This document shows, piece by piece, positions 25,584 through 34,222 of a DNA stretch of 42,224 nt (position 1 is the first letter of the stretch; each line of letters begins with the position of its first letter). The translations under genes were made by a program, and so were the position numbers. Under the pieces are notes generated by a model. It was given only the letters and a program-made list of their open reading frames with translations, was not told the DNA's origin and ran no database searches. Origin of the DNA: Opitutales bacterium (lineage in GTDB: Bacteria > Verrucomicrobiota > Verrucomicrobiia > Opitutales > JAFGAQ01); NCBI GenBank assembly GCA_022361075.1, contig JAKSBQ010000163.1, positions 1 to 42,224 on the forward strand. Direction: 5' to 3'.

Positions 25584-26936
25584 ATGGCATCGAACAATAT
25601 CCAACGCATTCAATTCCAAAGGCGGGTGATTCGTTACTCCTTTCTGATGCTGTTACCAAGCCTAATATCGATCCTGATACTGCTGTGGGCGGGAGACTTT
25701 TCTCTCAAAATCTGGCTAACCGCTCTCGTATTCAGCCTTTGTACCGCATACATTTTCTATAGTTGGTTGATTCGCTCCGTTTTTCGCCCCATTCAGTCCG
25801 CTACAAATTTGATTTCCGCCATCAGGGAGGACGACTATTCCATGAAGTCACGTCCTTCCTCCACCAAGGACGCCCTTGGAGAGCTTTATTACGAGATACA
25901 CCTACTTTCCGAGGGATTGCACCGAGAGTTTCTGAAGGCATCTGAGTCCGAGATTCTACTCAAGGGGATCATGAAAGATGTTGATGTTGCTGTATTTGCA
26001 TTCGATGGGCAGGGCTCGATCACTCTCATTAATCACGAAGGCTGCAATCTACTCAACACGACAGAGGAAGAGTGTCTCGGAAAACTAGCCAGTCATTTCA
26101 AACTCGATGAATTAATCCAACAAAAGGATCAACAAACAGTAGCTCACACTTTCCCTGCTCGCTCGGGTCGATGGACGATTCGCAAATCAGAATTCCGAGA
26201 GGATGGAATCCCTCACACGCTTCTACTTCTTCAGGACGTCAGTAAATCCCTACGTGAAGAAGAACGACTGGCCTGGAAAAGACTCATACGAGTCATGGGG
26301 CACGAGCTCAATAATTCACTCGCACCCATTAAATCAGTCTCTGGAACCCTCAACCGACTCGTATCCATTCATGACATCGACCCTGAGCTCAAGGAAGACC
26401 TCGAAGATGGACTGGAGGTCATCAAAAAAAGAACTGAAGCCCTGAGTCGCTTCGTTCAAGATTACTCCAAGATTGCTAAGTTGCCACCACCTCAAAAAAC
26501 TACCTTCAATCTCAAAAAAACCGCAGAGCGAATCATCGAGCTACAAGATTTCCAGGGTTCACTCATCGAGCTAAAAAATTGTGTTGATCTCGATGTCTAT
26601 GCAGATGAGGCCCAGATCGAGCAACTTCTGATCAATCTCACCAAAAACGCGATTGAAGCGAATTCCGCTACTGGAGGTAAGACAAAAATTGCTTTCAACA
26701 TCAAAGACAGTGAAGTCGTAATCCAAATCACCGACGAAGGTCTGGGATTAGCGTCGTCGGATAACCTTTTCATTCCTTTTTATTCCACTAAACCTGGCGG
26801 ATCCGGTATCGGGCTCACGCTCAGTCAACAGATCGCCGAAAATCATGAAGGCTCACTCGACCTAAGAAATCGAGAAGACCAAAGCGGTTGCATCGCCACC
26901 GTTCGCCTACCACATTCCCACAGTCCATCAATTTGA
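25584..26936 (+). CDS. NtrY-like sensor histidine kinase
   Basis: This 450-residue membrane kinase has two helices (about 18-36 and 42-64), then a HAMP-like linker (RSVFRPIQSATNLISAIREDDYSM). A PAS-like domain follows (LLKGIMKDVDVAVFAFDGQGSITLIN, about 126-225). The H box WKRLIRVMGHELNNSLAPIKS has His240 and is of the NtrY type. The N box is NLTKNAIEAN, with ITDEGLGL and GGSGIGLTLSQQIA. NtrY-like kinases usually act with NtrC-family, sigma-54-dependent regulators. None is encoded here, but a -24/-12 promoter precedes the ABC transporter genes just downstream. Confidence 0.92.
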   Translation: MASNNIQRIQFQRRVIRYSFLMLLPSLISILILLWAGDFSLKIWLTALVFSLCTAYIFYSWLIRSVFRPIQSATNLISAIREDDYSMKSRPSSTKDALGELYYEIHLLSEGLHREFLKASESEILLKGIMKDVDVAVFAFDGQGSITLINHEGCNLLNTTEEECLGKLASHFKLDELIQQKDQQTVAHTFPARSGRWTIRKSEFREDGIPHTLLLLQDVSKSLREEERLAWKRLIRVMGHELNNSLAPIKSVSGTLNRLVSIHDIDPELKEDLEDGLEVIKKRTEALSRFVQDYSKIAKLPPPQKTTFNLKKTAERIIELQDFQGSLIELKNCVDLDVYADEAQIEQLLINLTKNAIEANSATGGKTKIAFNIKDSEVVIQITDEGLGLASSDNLFIPFYSTKPGGSGIGLTLSQQIAENHEGSLDLRNREDQSGCIATVRLPHSHSPSI

Positions 26937-27077
26937 TCATTCCATGCTTTCTACGTCCCAATATCGACACACAATGAATCCCATTAGTGGGACAAATCAT
27001 GCTACTTTCATTCAATCGCATCACCAGAATTCGGTCCATGCCAGATCACGCCCAAGCCTGACGGAAGAAAGGCAAAC

Positions 27078-27093
27078 AGGCACTATTGTTGCT
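27078..27093 (+). promoter_or_regulatory. Sigma-54 (-24/-12) promoter of the ABC transporter operon
   Basis: AGGCACTATTGTTGCT matches TGGCACGNNNNTTGCW with exact spacing: GG at 27079-27080 and GC at 27091-27092. Transcription should start near 27104, about 35 bp before the ATG at 27139. The NtrY-like kinase upstream fits this type of control. Confidence 0.75.
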
Positions 27094-27138
27094 TTAATAA
27101 ACGCTTAGACGTCAATTTACGCCTATCAGGATTTTCAT

Positions 27139-27855
27139 ATGCCAGAAAACGACCCATACATCATAAAATTAGAAGGAATCGAAAAAGTCTATTATACCGA
27201 CGAAATTGAAACGTATGCTCTTTCTGGTGTTCATTTAAACATCAAAAAAGGCGAGTTCGTTGTAATTTCGGGTCCATCGGGTTGTGGCAAATCCACTTTA
27301 CTTTCCATTGCAGGGTTACTGGATCTTCCAACTGTCGGTAACTACAGATTTCGAACCCACGACACAGCAAACCTGAAGGGTAAAGAACGAGCTTCGATTC
27401 GAAACAATGAAATTGGGTTTATTTTCCAAAGCTTCAACCTCATCGGCAACCTAACCGTCTTTGAGAACGTAGAGCTTCCGCTTATCTATCGAAGAATCAA
27501 GAAAGAGAAGCGTAAAGAGATGACATTGGCGGCTCTTGAGCGGGTTCAAATGACCCATCGTCGCAATCATTTGCCAAGTCAACTCTCCGGCGGACAACAA
27601 CAACGCGTGGCAGTCGCAAGAGCAATCGTGGGTGGGCCAGCTGTCATGTTCGCAGACGAACCTACGGGCAACCTCGATACTCAAAACGGCAACCGGGTCA
27701 TGGAGATTCTCAAAGAACTCAACAACGACGGAGCCACGCTTGTAATGGTCACTCACGAGAAAGCATACGAATCTTACGCCGATCGCGTCGTGAAAATGCT
27801 CGACGGAAAAGTCATGGAAATTGTCGATCAAAAATCCAAACGGGGGGTCGCATGA
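27139..27855 (+). CDS. ABC transporter ATPase (LolD/MacB type)
   Basis: This 238-residue ATPase energises the FtsX-type permease encoded next. Walker A is GPSGCGKST, the Q-loop is [21 protein letters not shown], the signature is [15 protein letters not shown] and Walker B is [12 protein letters not shown], followed by MVTHE. The N-terminal [23 protein letters not shown] is typical of the LolD/MacB/Salmonella-YbbA subfamily. AGG at 27128-27130 serves as ribosome binding site. The stop overlaps the permease start by 4 bp (ATGA), so translation is coupled. It is probably transcribed from the sigma-54 promoter at 27078-27093. Confidence 0.95.
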   Translation: MPENDPYIIKLEGIEKVYYTDEIETYALSGVHLNIKKGEFVVISGPSGCGKSTLLSIAGLLDLPTVGNYRFRTHDTANLKGKERASIRNNEIGFIFQSFNLIGNLTVFENVELPLIYRRIKKEKRKEMTLAALERVQMTHRRNHLPSQLSGGQQQRVAVARAIVGGPAVMFADEPTGNLDTQNGNRVMEILKELNNDGATLVMVTHEKAYESYADRVVKMLDGKVMEIVDQKSKRGVA

Positions 27856-30329
27856 GCTACTGTCTTGACTGCATCCAAACGAGTTTCAAAACACTCGCTT
27901 CAAGACCTTTCCTAAGCGTGCTTTCCATCCTAACGATGGGAGTCGGAATCGGAACCCTGATGAATCACTTCATCATCTATAAAGGAGTGATGGATCCTAA
28001 TTTGCCTTTCCCTAATTCCGAAGAAATAGTGACAGTAAGCTTTGTGGGGGATGTCGAACAATCCAACAAAAATATCCCTAAGCACCTCATTTATTATTGG
28101 ATAAACAATCAAACCTCCTTCGAAGCTCTATCGAGTTTTCAGGAAGGAACCATCAACGTTTACTACCAAAACAGGGCGATTCGCTACTCGGGTGGTTGGG
28201 TGCACCCCAACTTGATGGACATGCTGAAAGCAAAGCCTTTTTTAGGTGAGACTTTCAAACCGGGGGACGATGAGCTCGAAAGCCCAAAAAAGGTCATCTT
28301 ATCTTACAAGATATGGAAAAACGACTTCGCAGCTGACCCATCGATCGTCGGAAAAGAAATATTGGTAAACAGTGAATCGACGATGGTTGTGGGAGTCATG
28401 GAGGAAGGTTTCCACTTTCCATTTCAATCTGACCTATGGGTTCCTGATACCTATTACCCAGGTGCGATGCTACCTTACGATCCCAAACCCACTTCAATGG
28501 TCGCGGCACGCTTGAAAGAAGGTGTTAGTATGGTGGATGCTGGCAAGGAATTGGATCAGTTAAAAGAGGACTTCGTCGCGGCGATCCCAAAACTTTATCA
28601 AGCTTCAATTCCGACAGACAGTCAGGTCAACGTCGCCTCTTTCGTGTCAATGATGACAGATGAAGTCACTCGCAACATCATGAAGCTGATGGCTGCGGTG
28701 GTCATACTTGTCATGTTCATTGCATCGGCCAATGTATCGAATTTGATGCTCGCATCTGCCTCCACTCGGCTCAAGGAAATCGCGATTCGCAATGCTGTTG
28801 GTGCAAATCGCACCCAAATCATCACGCTTTTGCTTCTGGAAGGAGCCATTATCGCTTCCAGCGGTATCGTCCCAGGCACTATTTTCTCTCTCTGGACGAT
28901 CGATTGGGTAAATGCCCAAATCACACAGCAAAACGAAATTCCATTTTGGTTCCAATTTTCAGTAACTGGTACATCCATCTTGTGGGGAAGTACAATCGCA
29001 GTCATCACCGGATTGGTCGCTGGGATTCTTCCCGCATTGAAGGTGTCAAAATTGAAAATGAGTCAGATTCTTCAAGATGACTCACGCACAGCTTCCTCTC
29101 TTCATGTCAACGCGACAAATCGAACGCTTGTAGTCCTTCAAATCTCCGTATCCTGTGCACTCCTTGTAGTCGCAGGGATGATGATCCGACAAATCGCGTC
29201 CTATCAAAATAAGACTTTCACATTTGAGTCGGACAGTGTGCTTACTGCTCGCCTCGGGTTGTTCGACGGAAAATACAAAAGCTTAGAGTCCAAAAACGAG
29301 TTTATCCAAACCCTGCTCAGGAATCTACGAAATGAAGAGCTCATCAGCTCAGCGGCCATCAGCACACGTCTACAAAACCTCTACTCAAGCTTCGATCTCG
29401 GTTTTCAACTGCCAACAGAAGACGGTACAGGATTCAAAGATCAGGAACATCGTTCACACTCTGATCTCGTCACAACCGACTATTTTGATGTTCTTGGCGT
29501 AGGACCTATTGAAGGACGCAAATTTCCTGAAAGGATCGTTTCAGGCCCCACCGAAGATCTGGAGGTCATTGTTACTGAAGAGTTTGTGGAAAAACATTTT
29601 CCTGACGAAAGCCCTATTGGAAAGCGTATTTCCATTCGGACGATCGACCAATCCTCCGAAATCAAAAAAATCGGAAAAACCTACGAAATCATCGGAATCG
29701 CTCCGGACACATTTGTTCACAACGATTACATAGATGAAATCGACTCGGTTGGGATTTACCTCAATATTCTGAAAGCTCCACCACGTTTCATCACGATTAT
29801 GGTGCGGCCGGCTGAGGGGTTGAACCCTTACTCTTTGGTTCCCCTTTTAAAAAGATCTGTAGCAGAGGTAGACAAAGAAATTCCACTCTATTTCATCGAG
29901 ACTCCGGGCGATTCTCTGAAGCAGGAATATGCCGGCCTGCAATTTGCAGCCGAGTGGTTTTCGATCCTTTCCGGGTTGGCCTTGTTCTTGAGTTTTGTAG
30001 GTATTTTTGGGATTTCCTCCTTTTCGATTTTACAACGCATTCAGGAAATTGGGATTCGTAAGTCCATTGGTTCCACAAGCTTAGAAATATTTACTTTGAT
30101 TCTTAGGCAGGGGCTCGCCCAGCTTCTTCTGGGTTTGACTCTCGGTGTGATTGCGGCCCTTACGCTCTCGGTAGCCCTCAAAGATCTCACTTACAACATC
30201 AATCCGTTCGACCCAATCGTCTACTTGTCGGTAATTTTGATCTTAACGGTTTCAACTCTGCTCGCGGCCATTTACCCGGCTAGTAAGGCAGCGAGGATCA
30301 TGCCTGCAGAAGCTACGAGGGTGCAATAG
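27852..30329 (+). CDS. FtsX-like ABC permease (MacB/ADOP type)
   Basis: This 825-residue permease has duplicated halves. The first begins with a helix (PFLSVLSILTMGVGIGTLMNHFII) and a periplasmic MacB-like domain (about 45-270). An FtsX domain follows (LMAAVVILVMFIASANVSNLMLASASTRLKEIAIRNAVGANR). A second half (about 415-825) has another periplasmic domain and the FtsX motif FGISSFSILQRIQEIGIRKSIGSTSLEIF. It resembles the large duplicated permeases (ADOP) common in Acidobacteria and relatives. It is likely a mechanotransmission exporter for a peptide, lipid or toxic compound; the substrate is unknown. No membrane fusion protein gene is adjacent. Confidence 0.92.
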   Translation: MSYCLDCIQTSFKTLASRPFLSVLSILTMGVGIGTLMNHFIIYKGVMDPNLPFPNSEEIVTVSFVGDVEQSNKNIPKHLIYYWINNQTSFEALSSFQEGTINVYYQNRAIRYSGGWVHPNLMDMLKAKPFLGETFKPGDDELESPKKVILSYKIWKNDFAADPSIVGKEILVNSESTMVVGVMEEGFHFPFQSDLWVPDTYYPGAMLPYDPKPTSMVAARLKEGVSMVDAGKELDQLKEDFVAAIPKLYQASIPTDSQVNVASFVSMMTDEVTRNIMKLMAAVVILVMFIASANVSNLMLASASTRLKEIAIRNAVGANRTQIITLLLLEGAIIASSGIVPGTIFSLWTIDWVNAQITQQNEIPFWFQFSVTGTSILWGSTIAVITGLVAGILPALKVSKLKMSQILQDDSRTASSLHVNATNRTLVVLQISVSCALLVVAGMMIRQIASYQNKTFTFESDSVLTARLGLFDGKYKSLESKNEFIQTLLRNLRNEELISSAAISTRLQNLYSSFDLGFQLPTEDGTGFKDQEHRSHSDLVTTDYFDVLGVGPIEGRKFPERIVSGPTEDLEVIVTEEFVEKHFPDESPIGKRISIRTIDQSSEIKKIGKTYEIIGIAPDTFVHNDYIDEIDSVGIYLNILKAPPRFITIMVRPAEGLNPYSLVPLLKRSVAEVDKEIPLYFIETPGDSLKQEYAGLQFAAEWFSILSGLALFLSFVGIFGISSFSILQRIQEIGIRKSIGSTSLEIFTLILRQGLAQLLLGLTLGVIAALTLSVALKDLTYNINPFDPIVYLSVILILTVSTLLAAIYPASKAARIMPAEATRVQ

Positions 30330-30399
30330 GATCGTCGAGTTCGGGTCGTTTTGAGTTGCCACATTCGATCAGCCTTTCTTCACTGGGACGGTTTGTCTG

Positions 30400-31827
30400 A
30401 TGGAGAGCACAGTTAAAAACATTCTAGCGGACCGCTATGCGTCCGAATCCATGAAGTCGATCTGGTCCGAACCGGGAAAGATCAAAATCGAGCGCACCCT
30501 CTGGATAGCCATTTTGAAAGCTCAGAAATCGCTTGGTCTGGATATTCCCTTAGAAGTCATCGATTCCTACGAAGGACAGCTATCCAAAATCGATCTTGAT
30601 TCCATTCGCAAACGCGAACTCGTCACTAAACATGACGTCAAAGCTCGAATCGACGAATTCTGCGCGCTCGCAGGACACGAACACATTCACAAGGGAATGA
30701 CCAGTCGTGACCTCACCGAGAATGTCGAGCAACTCCAAGTCCATCAATCCATCAAGCTCATTCTCCAAAAAAGCGTGGCGTGCTTGTCTAAACTTGGAAA
30801 GCTGGCAAATGAGCACAAAAACCTAGTGATCACAGGTCGTTCTCACAACGTTCCCGCTCAGCCTACCACCTTGGGTAAGAAGATCGCGATGTACGGTGAA
30901 GAATTTGCGCACGCAATCGAAGCTTTTGCAGTATTTTTAGAAAGATTTCCCGTTCGCGGTTTAAAAGGAGCGGTTGGCACACAAACCGATCAGTTGACTC
31001 TTTTTAGCGGCGATGCAAACAAAGTCGCTCAACTCGATGCTAAAGTTGGTGAACACTTGGGCATCCGAGCTAAATGGGATGCAGTCGGCCAGGTTTATCC
31101 CCGAAGCCTTGATTTTGAACTAGTCAGTTCAATTTATCAACTCACCGCAGCTCCTTCTAATTTTGCACGCATGGTGAGATTGATGGCCGGTCACGAAACC
31201 GCTTCTGAAGGATTCGCCAAAGGGCAAACCGGATCTTCCGCTATGCCGCATAAAATGAACAGTCGCAGCTGCGAACGCGTCCACGGATTCCGCACTATTT
31301 TGTCTGGACACGTGACCATGGCCAGTAATCTCGCGGGCGACCAATGGCATGAAGGAGATGTCTCTTGTTCAGTGGTTCGACGGGTTTTATTGCCTGACGC
31401 ATGTTTTGCAATCGACGGGCTACTCAACACCTGGATGAACATTTTAGACCAAATGGTTCTTTATCCAGCAATGATCGAATCCGAGCTTGAACAGTTCGCA
31501 CCGTTCCTCATGACCACTACTCTGATGATGGAAGCAGTGAAAAAGGGAATGGGGCGGGAAACTGCTCACCATGCGATTAAAAAACATGCTGTCGAAGAAA
31601 TTCGTGACCGTCGCGAAAACGCAGCTACTGAAAACCGACTGGTGAAACGACTCGGCGAAGACGACAACTTTCCGTTGAATCAGGATGAACTGAAGGAAAT
31701 CGTGGGGCGCATCCACCAGCAAACAGGAAATGCCGAGCAGCAAATTGCATCTTTTGTCAAACGCGTAGCAAGTCTCGAGCAACGTTTCCCTGAGGCAGCA
31801 AATCTCAAAACAGAGAAGATCCTTTAA
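30400..31827 (+). CDS. purB: Adenylosuccinate lyase
   Basis: PurB cleaves adenylosuccinate to AMP and SAICAR to AICAR in purine synthesis. The 475-residue protein carries the superfamily signature TGSSAMPHKMNSRSCERV (about 280-297), with the catalytic Ser in the flexible loop. It also has EHIHKGMTSRDLTENVEQ and GRSHNVPAQPTTLGKKIAMYGEE. The N-terminus (ADRYASESMKSIWSEPGKIKIERTLWIAILKAQ) matches PurB. purA starts 4 bp downstream, so the two IMP-to-AMP steps are encoded together. Confidence 0.96.
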   Translation: MESTVKNILADRYASESMKSIWSEPGKIKIERTLWIAILKAQKSLGLDIPLEVIDSYEGQLSKIDLDSIRKRELVTKHDVKARIDEFCALAGHEHIHKGMTSRDLTENVEQLQVHQSIKLILQKSVACLSKLGKLANEHKNLVITGRSHNVPAQPTTLGKKIAMYGEEFAHAIEAFAVFLERFPVRGLKGAVGTQTDQLTLFSGDANKVAQLDAKVGEHLGIRAKWDAVGQVYPRSLDFELVSSIYQLTAAPSNFARMVRLMAGHETASEGFAKGQTGSSAMPHKMNSRSCERVHGFRTILSGHVTMASNLAGDQWHEGDVSCSVVRRVLLPDACFAIDGLLNTWMNILDQMVLYPAMIESELEQFAPFLMTTTLMMEAVKKGMGRETAHHAIKKHAVEEIRDRRENAATENRLVKRLGEDDNFPLNQDELKEIVGRIHQQTGNAEQQIASFVKRVASLEQRFPEAANLKTEKIL

Positions 31828-31831
31828 ATTT

Positions 31832-33382
31832 ATGGCAAACCAAGCATTTCAAAGTCAGATCATCGCAGATGTCGGCATTTCTTTCGGCGACGAAGGAAAA
31901 GGCCGTGTGGTATACGAGGTCGTAGACCAAATCGTTGAGAAACAAGCTGCTGCGGATTCCGTTGCGATGGTTTTGAAGGTCAATGGAGGGGCAAACTCAG
32001 GTCACACCGCTGGAGGACTAAAACACAATCTCCTTCCTTGTGGAATCGTAGATGATCGTATCCCTCTCCTAGCACTTGGGGCTGGTGTCGTTGCGGATCC
32101 ACGCAAAATTTGGTGGGAAGTGACCGCCATCGAAGCTCGTAACTACCAAGTGTTACCTCGATTGCGCATCGACGAGCGCACCTTGGTAAGTGACCTGTGC
32201 CACCGATTGCTCGATCTCTCCTGGGAGGCTTACCGGGTAGACATATTAAATGAGGAAGCTCGAGGTTCTACAGGTCGAGGAATCACACCAGCATTCAGCG
32301 ACGAGGTCAACCAGTGGCAAATCTTCTTCGACGACTTCCGCCACGGCAAGGATCACTACGCAGCCAAACTCAAACGAAGAATGGAGCGCGCGATGGACGT
32401 GATCCAACACGTGTGCAAGGTAGAACCGTCGGTTTGGAATTCTTTTTTTGAACTCCTTTCTGCCGCCGAGCTAAGAGCCAATCAGGAAACCATCGACAAC
32501 GGAAAACTTCCCGCAAGCGAGTTTCATTTTGACGGTTTCAAAGGAGAAGAGCCTTTTACACTCAATTTCGATTACCTTCTCGATGTTTATTGGCAAGCGG
32601 GCAGCCAGTTGATTAACAACATCATCGATGTTCGCGAGGGTGTCCTGACTGCGCTCGACCGGGAAAAATACGTCATCTGCGAATTTGGGCAGTCTTACTG
32701 GCTCGATAAAAGACAAGGGTTCACGCCAAACGTCACCGCTTCACACTCTTACTCTCCAGAGGTCTTCCAGTCTGCAGGCATCCCTCTGCAACCGGTTCAC
32801 ACAATCGGGGTTTGCAAGGCTTACGACACCAAAGTGGGCACCCACGTTTTCCTAACGGAAATGGAGGACGATGATCCTCTGGGGACAATGCTTAAGAAAC
32901 TTGAGTTTGGAACCTCCACCGGACGTCAGCGAATGGTCGGTTGGTTCGACGCGGTGGAAAAAGGGTCCACACTTCGCTATGGTGGCTATCAGGATCTCGT
33001 CATTAACAAAATCGACGCACTCTCCCATCAAGGAGATTGGCAGGGAAAACTAAAAATCTGCACCGCTTACGAAGACGAAAACGGCAAAAAATACTATCAG
33101 GTGCCCCGCAATGACGAACTTCGTAAGTCACTCAAGCCAGTTTACGTGGAAATTGATGGGTGGGATGAGGACATCTCAGTTGCGCGATCATTTGCCGACC
33201 TCCCTGACAACGCAAAACGTTACGTTGCCTGGATGCTCAAAAGCACTTACGACTGTGCGAATCACGGCAACCAAATCGCTATTCCTTTGCCCAACATTCG
33301 GTTCGTAGGAGTTGGCCCTGACCATTGTCAGATTCTTTCGGATATCCCTGAATCAGAACAACTAATGAAACTTATTGATTAG
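31832..33382 (+). CDS. purA: Divergent adenylosuccinate synthetase
   Basis: PurA joins IMP and aspartate using GTP. The 516-residue product is about 85 longer than the usual 430. The active-site elements are kept: DVGISFGDEGKGR (Asp20, Lys23), GGANSGHTAGG (His58), EARGSTGRGITPAFSDE (146-162), TGRQRMVGWFD (363-373) and NKIDAL for the guanine site. Other blocks diverge strongly. The standard EGAQG.LLDIDFGTYPFVTSSN reads EFGQSYWLDKRQGFTPNVTAS (284-304), and a long helical insertion spans about 165-245. Adjacency to purB supports the assignment, but a changed nucleotide substrate cannot be excluded. Confidence 0.85.
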   Translation: MANQAFQSQIIADVGISFGDEGKGRVVYEVVDQIVEKQAAADSVAMVLKVNGGANSGHTAGGLKHNLLPCGIVDDRIPLLALGAGVVADPRKIWWEVTAIEARNYQVLPRLRIDERTLVSDLCHRLLDLSWEAYRVDILNEEARGSTGRGITPAFSDEVNQWQIFFDDFRHGKDHYAAKLKRRMERAMDVIQHVCKVEPSVWNSFFELLSAAELRANQETIDNGKLPASEFHFDGFKGEEPFTLNFDYLLDVYWQAGSQLINNIIDVREGVLTALDREKYVICEFGQSYWLDKRQGFTPNVTASHSYSPEVFQSAGIPLQPVHTIGVCKAYDTKVGTHVFLTEMEDDDPLGTMLKKLEFGTSTGRQRMVGWFDAVEKGSTLRYGGYQDLVINKIDALSHQGDWQGKLKICTAYEDENGKKYYQVPRNDELRKSLKPVYVEIDGWDEDISVARSFADLPDNAKRYVAWMLKSTYDCANHGNQIAIPLPNIRFVGVGPDHCQILSDIPESEQLMKLID

Positions 33383-33384
33383 CG

Positions 33385-33975
33385 ATGGCCTTTGTAAAGC
33401 CACTTCCGGAAGACCTTAATTCAGAGGTCGCTGAACTCGCAAAATTTTTTAATGAAACACTAGGCTTTTGCCCGAATAGCGTGCTCACCATGCAACGCCG
33501 TCCGGAGATCGCGACTGCATTCATCAACCTGAACAAAGCTGTGATGGCGAACCACGGAAGAGTCACAAGTTCCCTCAAGCGACTGATCGGGCTCATTGCA
33601 AGCCAAGCCGCAGGTTGTCGCTACTGCCAAGCGCACACTGTACGCGCCGCAGAACGATATGGCGCTTCAGTCGAGCAGATCGAAAATGTCTGGGAGTTTC
33701 GAACGCACCCATCCTTCAATGAAGCGGAGCGTACCGCTTTAGAACTCGCCTACGCTGCATCGGTGATCCCCAACGCCGTCACACCTGAACTTCAGTCAAC
33801 AGTTCGTGAGCATTGGGATGACGGTGAAATAGTAGAGATCATGGGCGTGATTTCATTATTCGGCTACCTCAATCGTTGGAACGACAGCATGGCCACGTCT
33901 ATTGAAGATGCCGCCGCTGAATCAGGCAATCAATGGCTTAACACCATTGACTGGGAAAAAGGGAAACACAGCTAA
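33385..33975 (+). CDS. Carboxymuconolactone decarboxylase/AhpD-like protein
   Basis: This 196-residue protein belongs to the AhpD-like / peroxidase-related family. The active-site motif AAGCRYCQAHTVRAAERYG carries Cys78, Cys81 and His84 (CxxCxxH). It begins 2 bp after the purA stop and may be translated from the same transcript. Family members act as disulfide-dependent peroxidase partners or as decarboxylases. The CxxC favours a redox role; no AhpC gene is nearby. Confidence 0.87.
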   Translation: MAFVKPLPEDLNSEVAELAKFFNETLGFCPNSVLTMQRRPEIATAFINLNKAVMANHGRVTSSLKRLIGLIASQAAGCRYCQAHTVRAAERYGASVEQIENVWEFRTHPSFNEAERTALELAYAASVIPNAVTPELQSTVREHWDDGEIVEIMGVISLFGYLNRWNDSMATSIEDAAAESGNQWLNTIDWEKGKHS

Positions 33976-34160
33976 TCTTGTATTGAATAGCCAGCTAATT
34001 ACTTCATAAAACCACCCACTTCGCTCGACATCACAGAAGGCACTGAAATTTGCTAACTATTTAAAAAAGGCTAATGGCAGATAGCTTTTCCGAGATTTCG
34101 GTGTTTTTAGCGGTGAGGGCTATTCGGTTTTTGAGCCAGCTGCTGCATATCCCAGCCACG

Positions 34161-34198
34161 AAAAAACACAGATCATTCTGATTCGTGAAGATCTGTGT
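34161..34198 (-). terminator. Terminator downstream of the M16 protease gene
   Basis: ACACAGATC (34166-34174) and GATCTGTGT (34190-34198) form a 9-bp stem with a 15-nt loop. On the minus strand it is followed by a T run (plus-strand A run 34161-34166). It may also serve the plus-strand purBA transcript. The rest of the 33976-34222 gap shows no gene. Confidence 0.75.
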
Positions 34199-34222
34199 CA
34201 ATCTGTGGTTCGAAAATCCGTA

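Noticed and set aside
25489-25659. Longer N-terminus for the FetB-like permease
   Set aside because: The added 57 residues overlap the divergent kinase gene, lack family similarity and are replaced by a normal start at the ATG at 25488.
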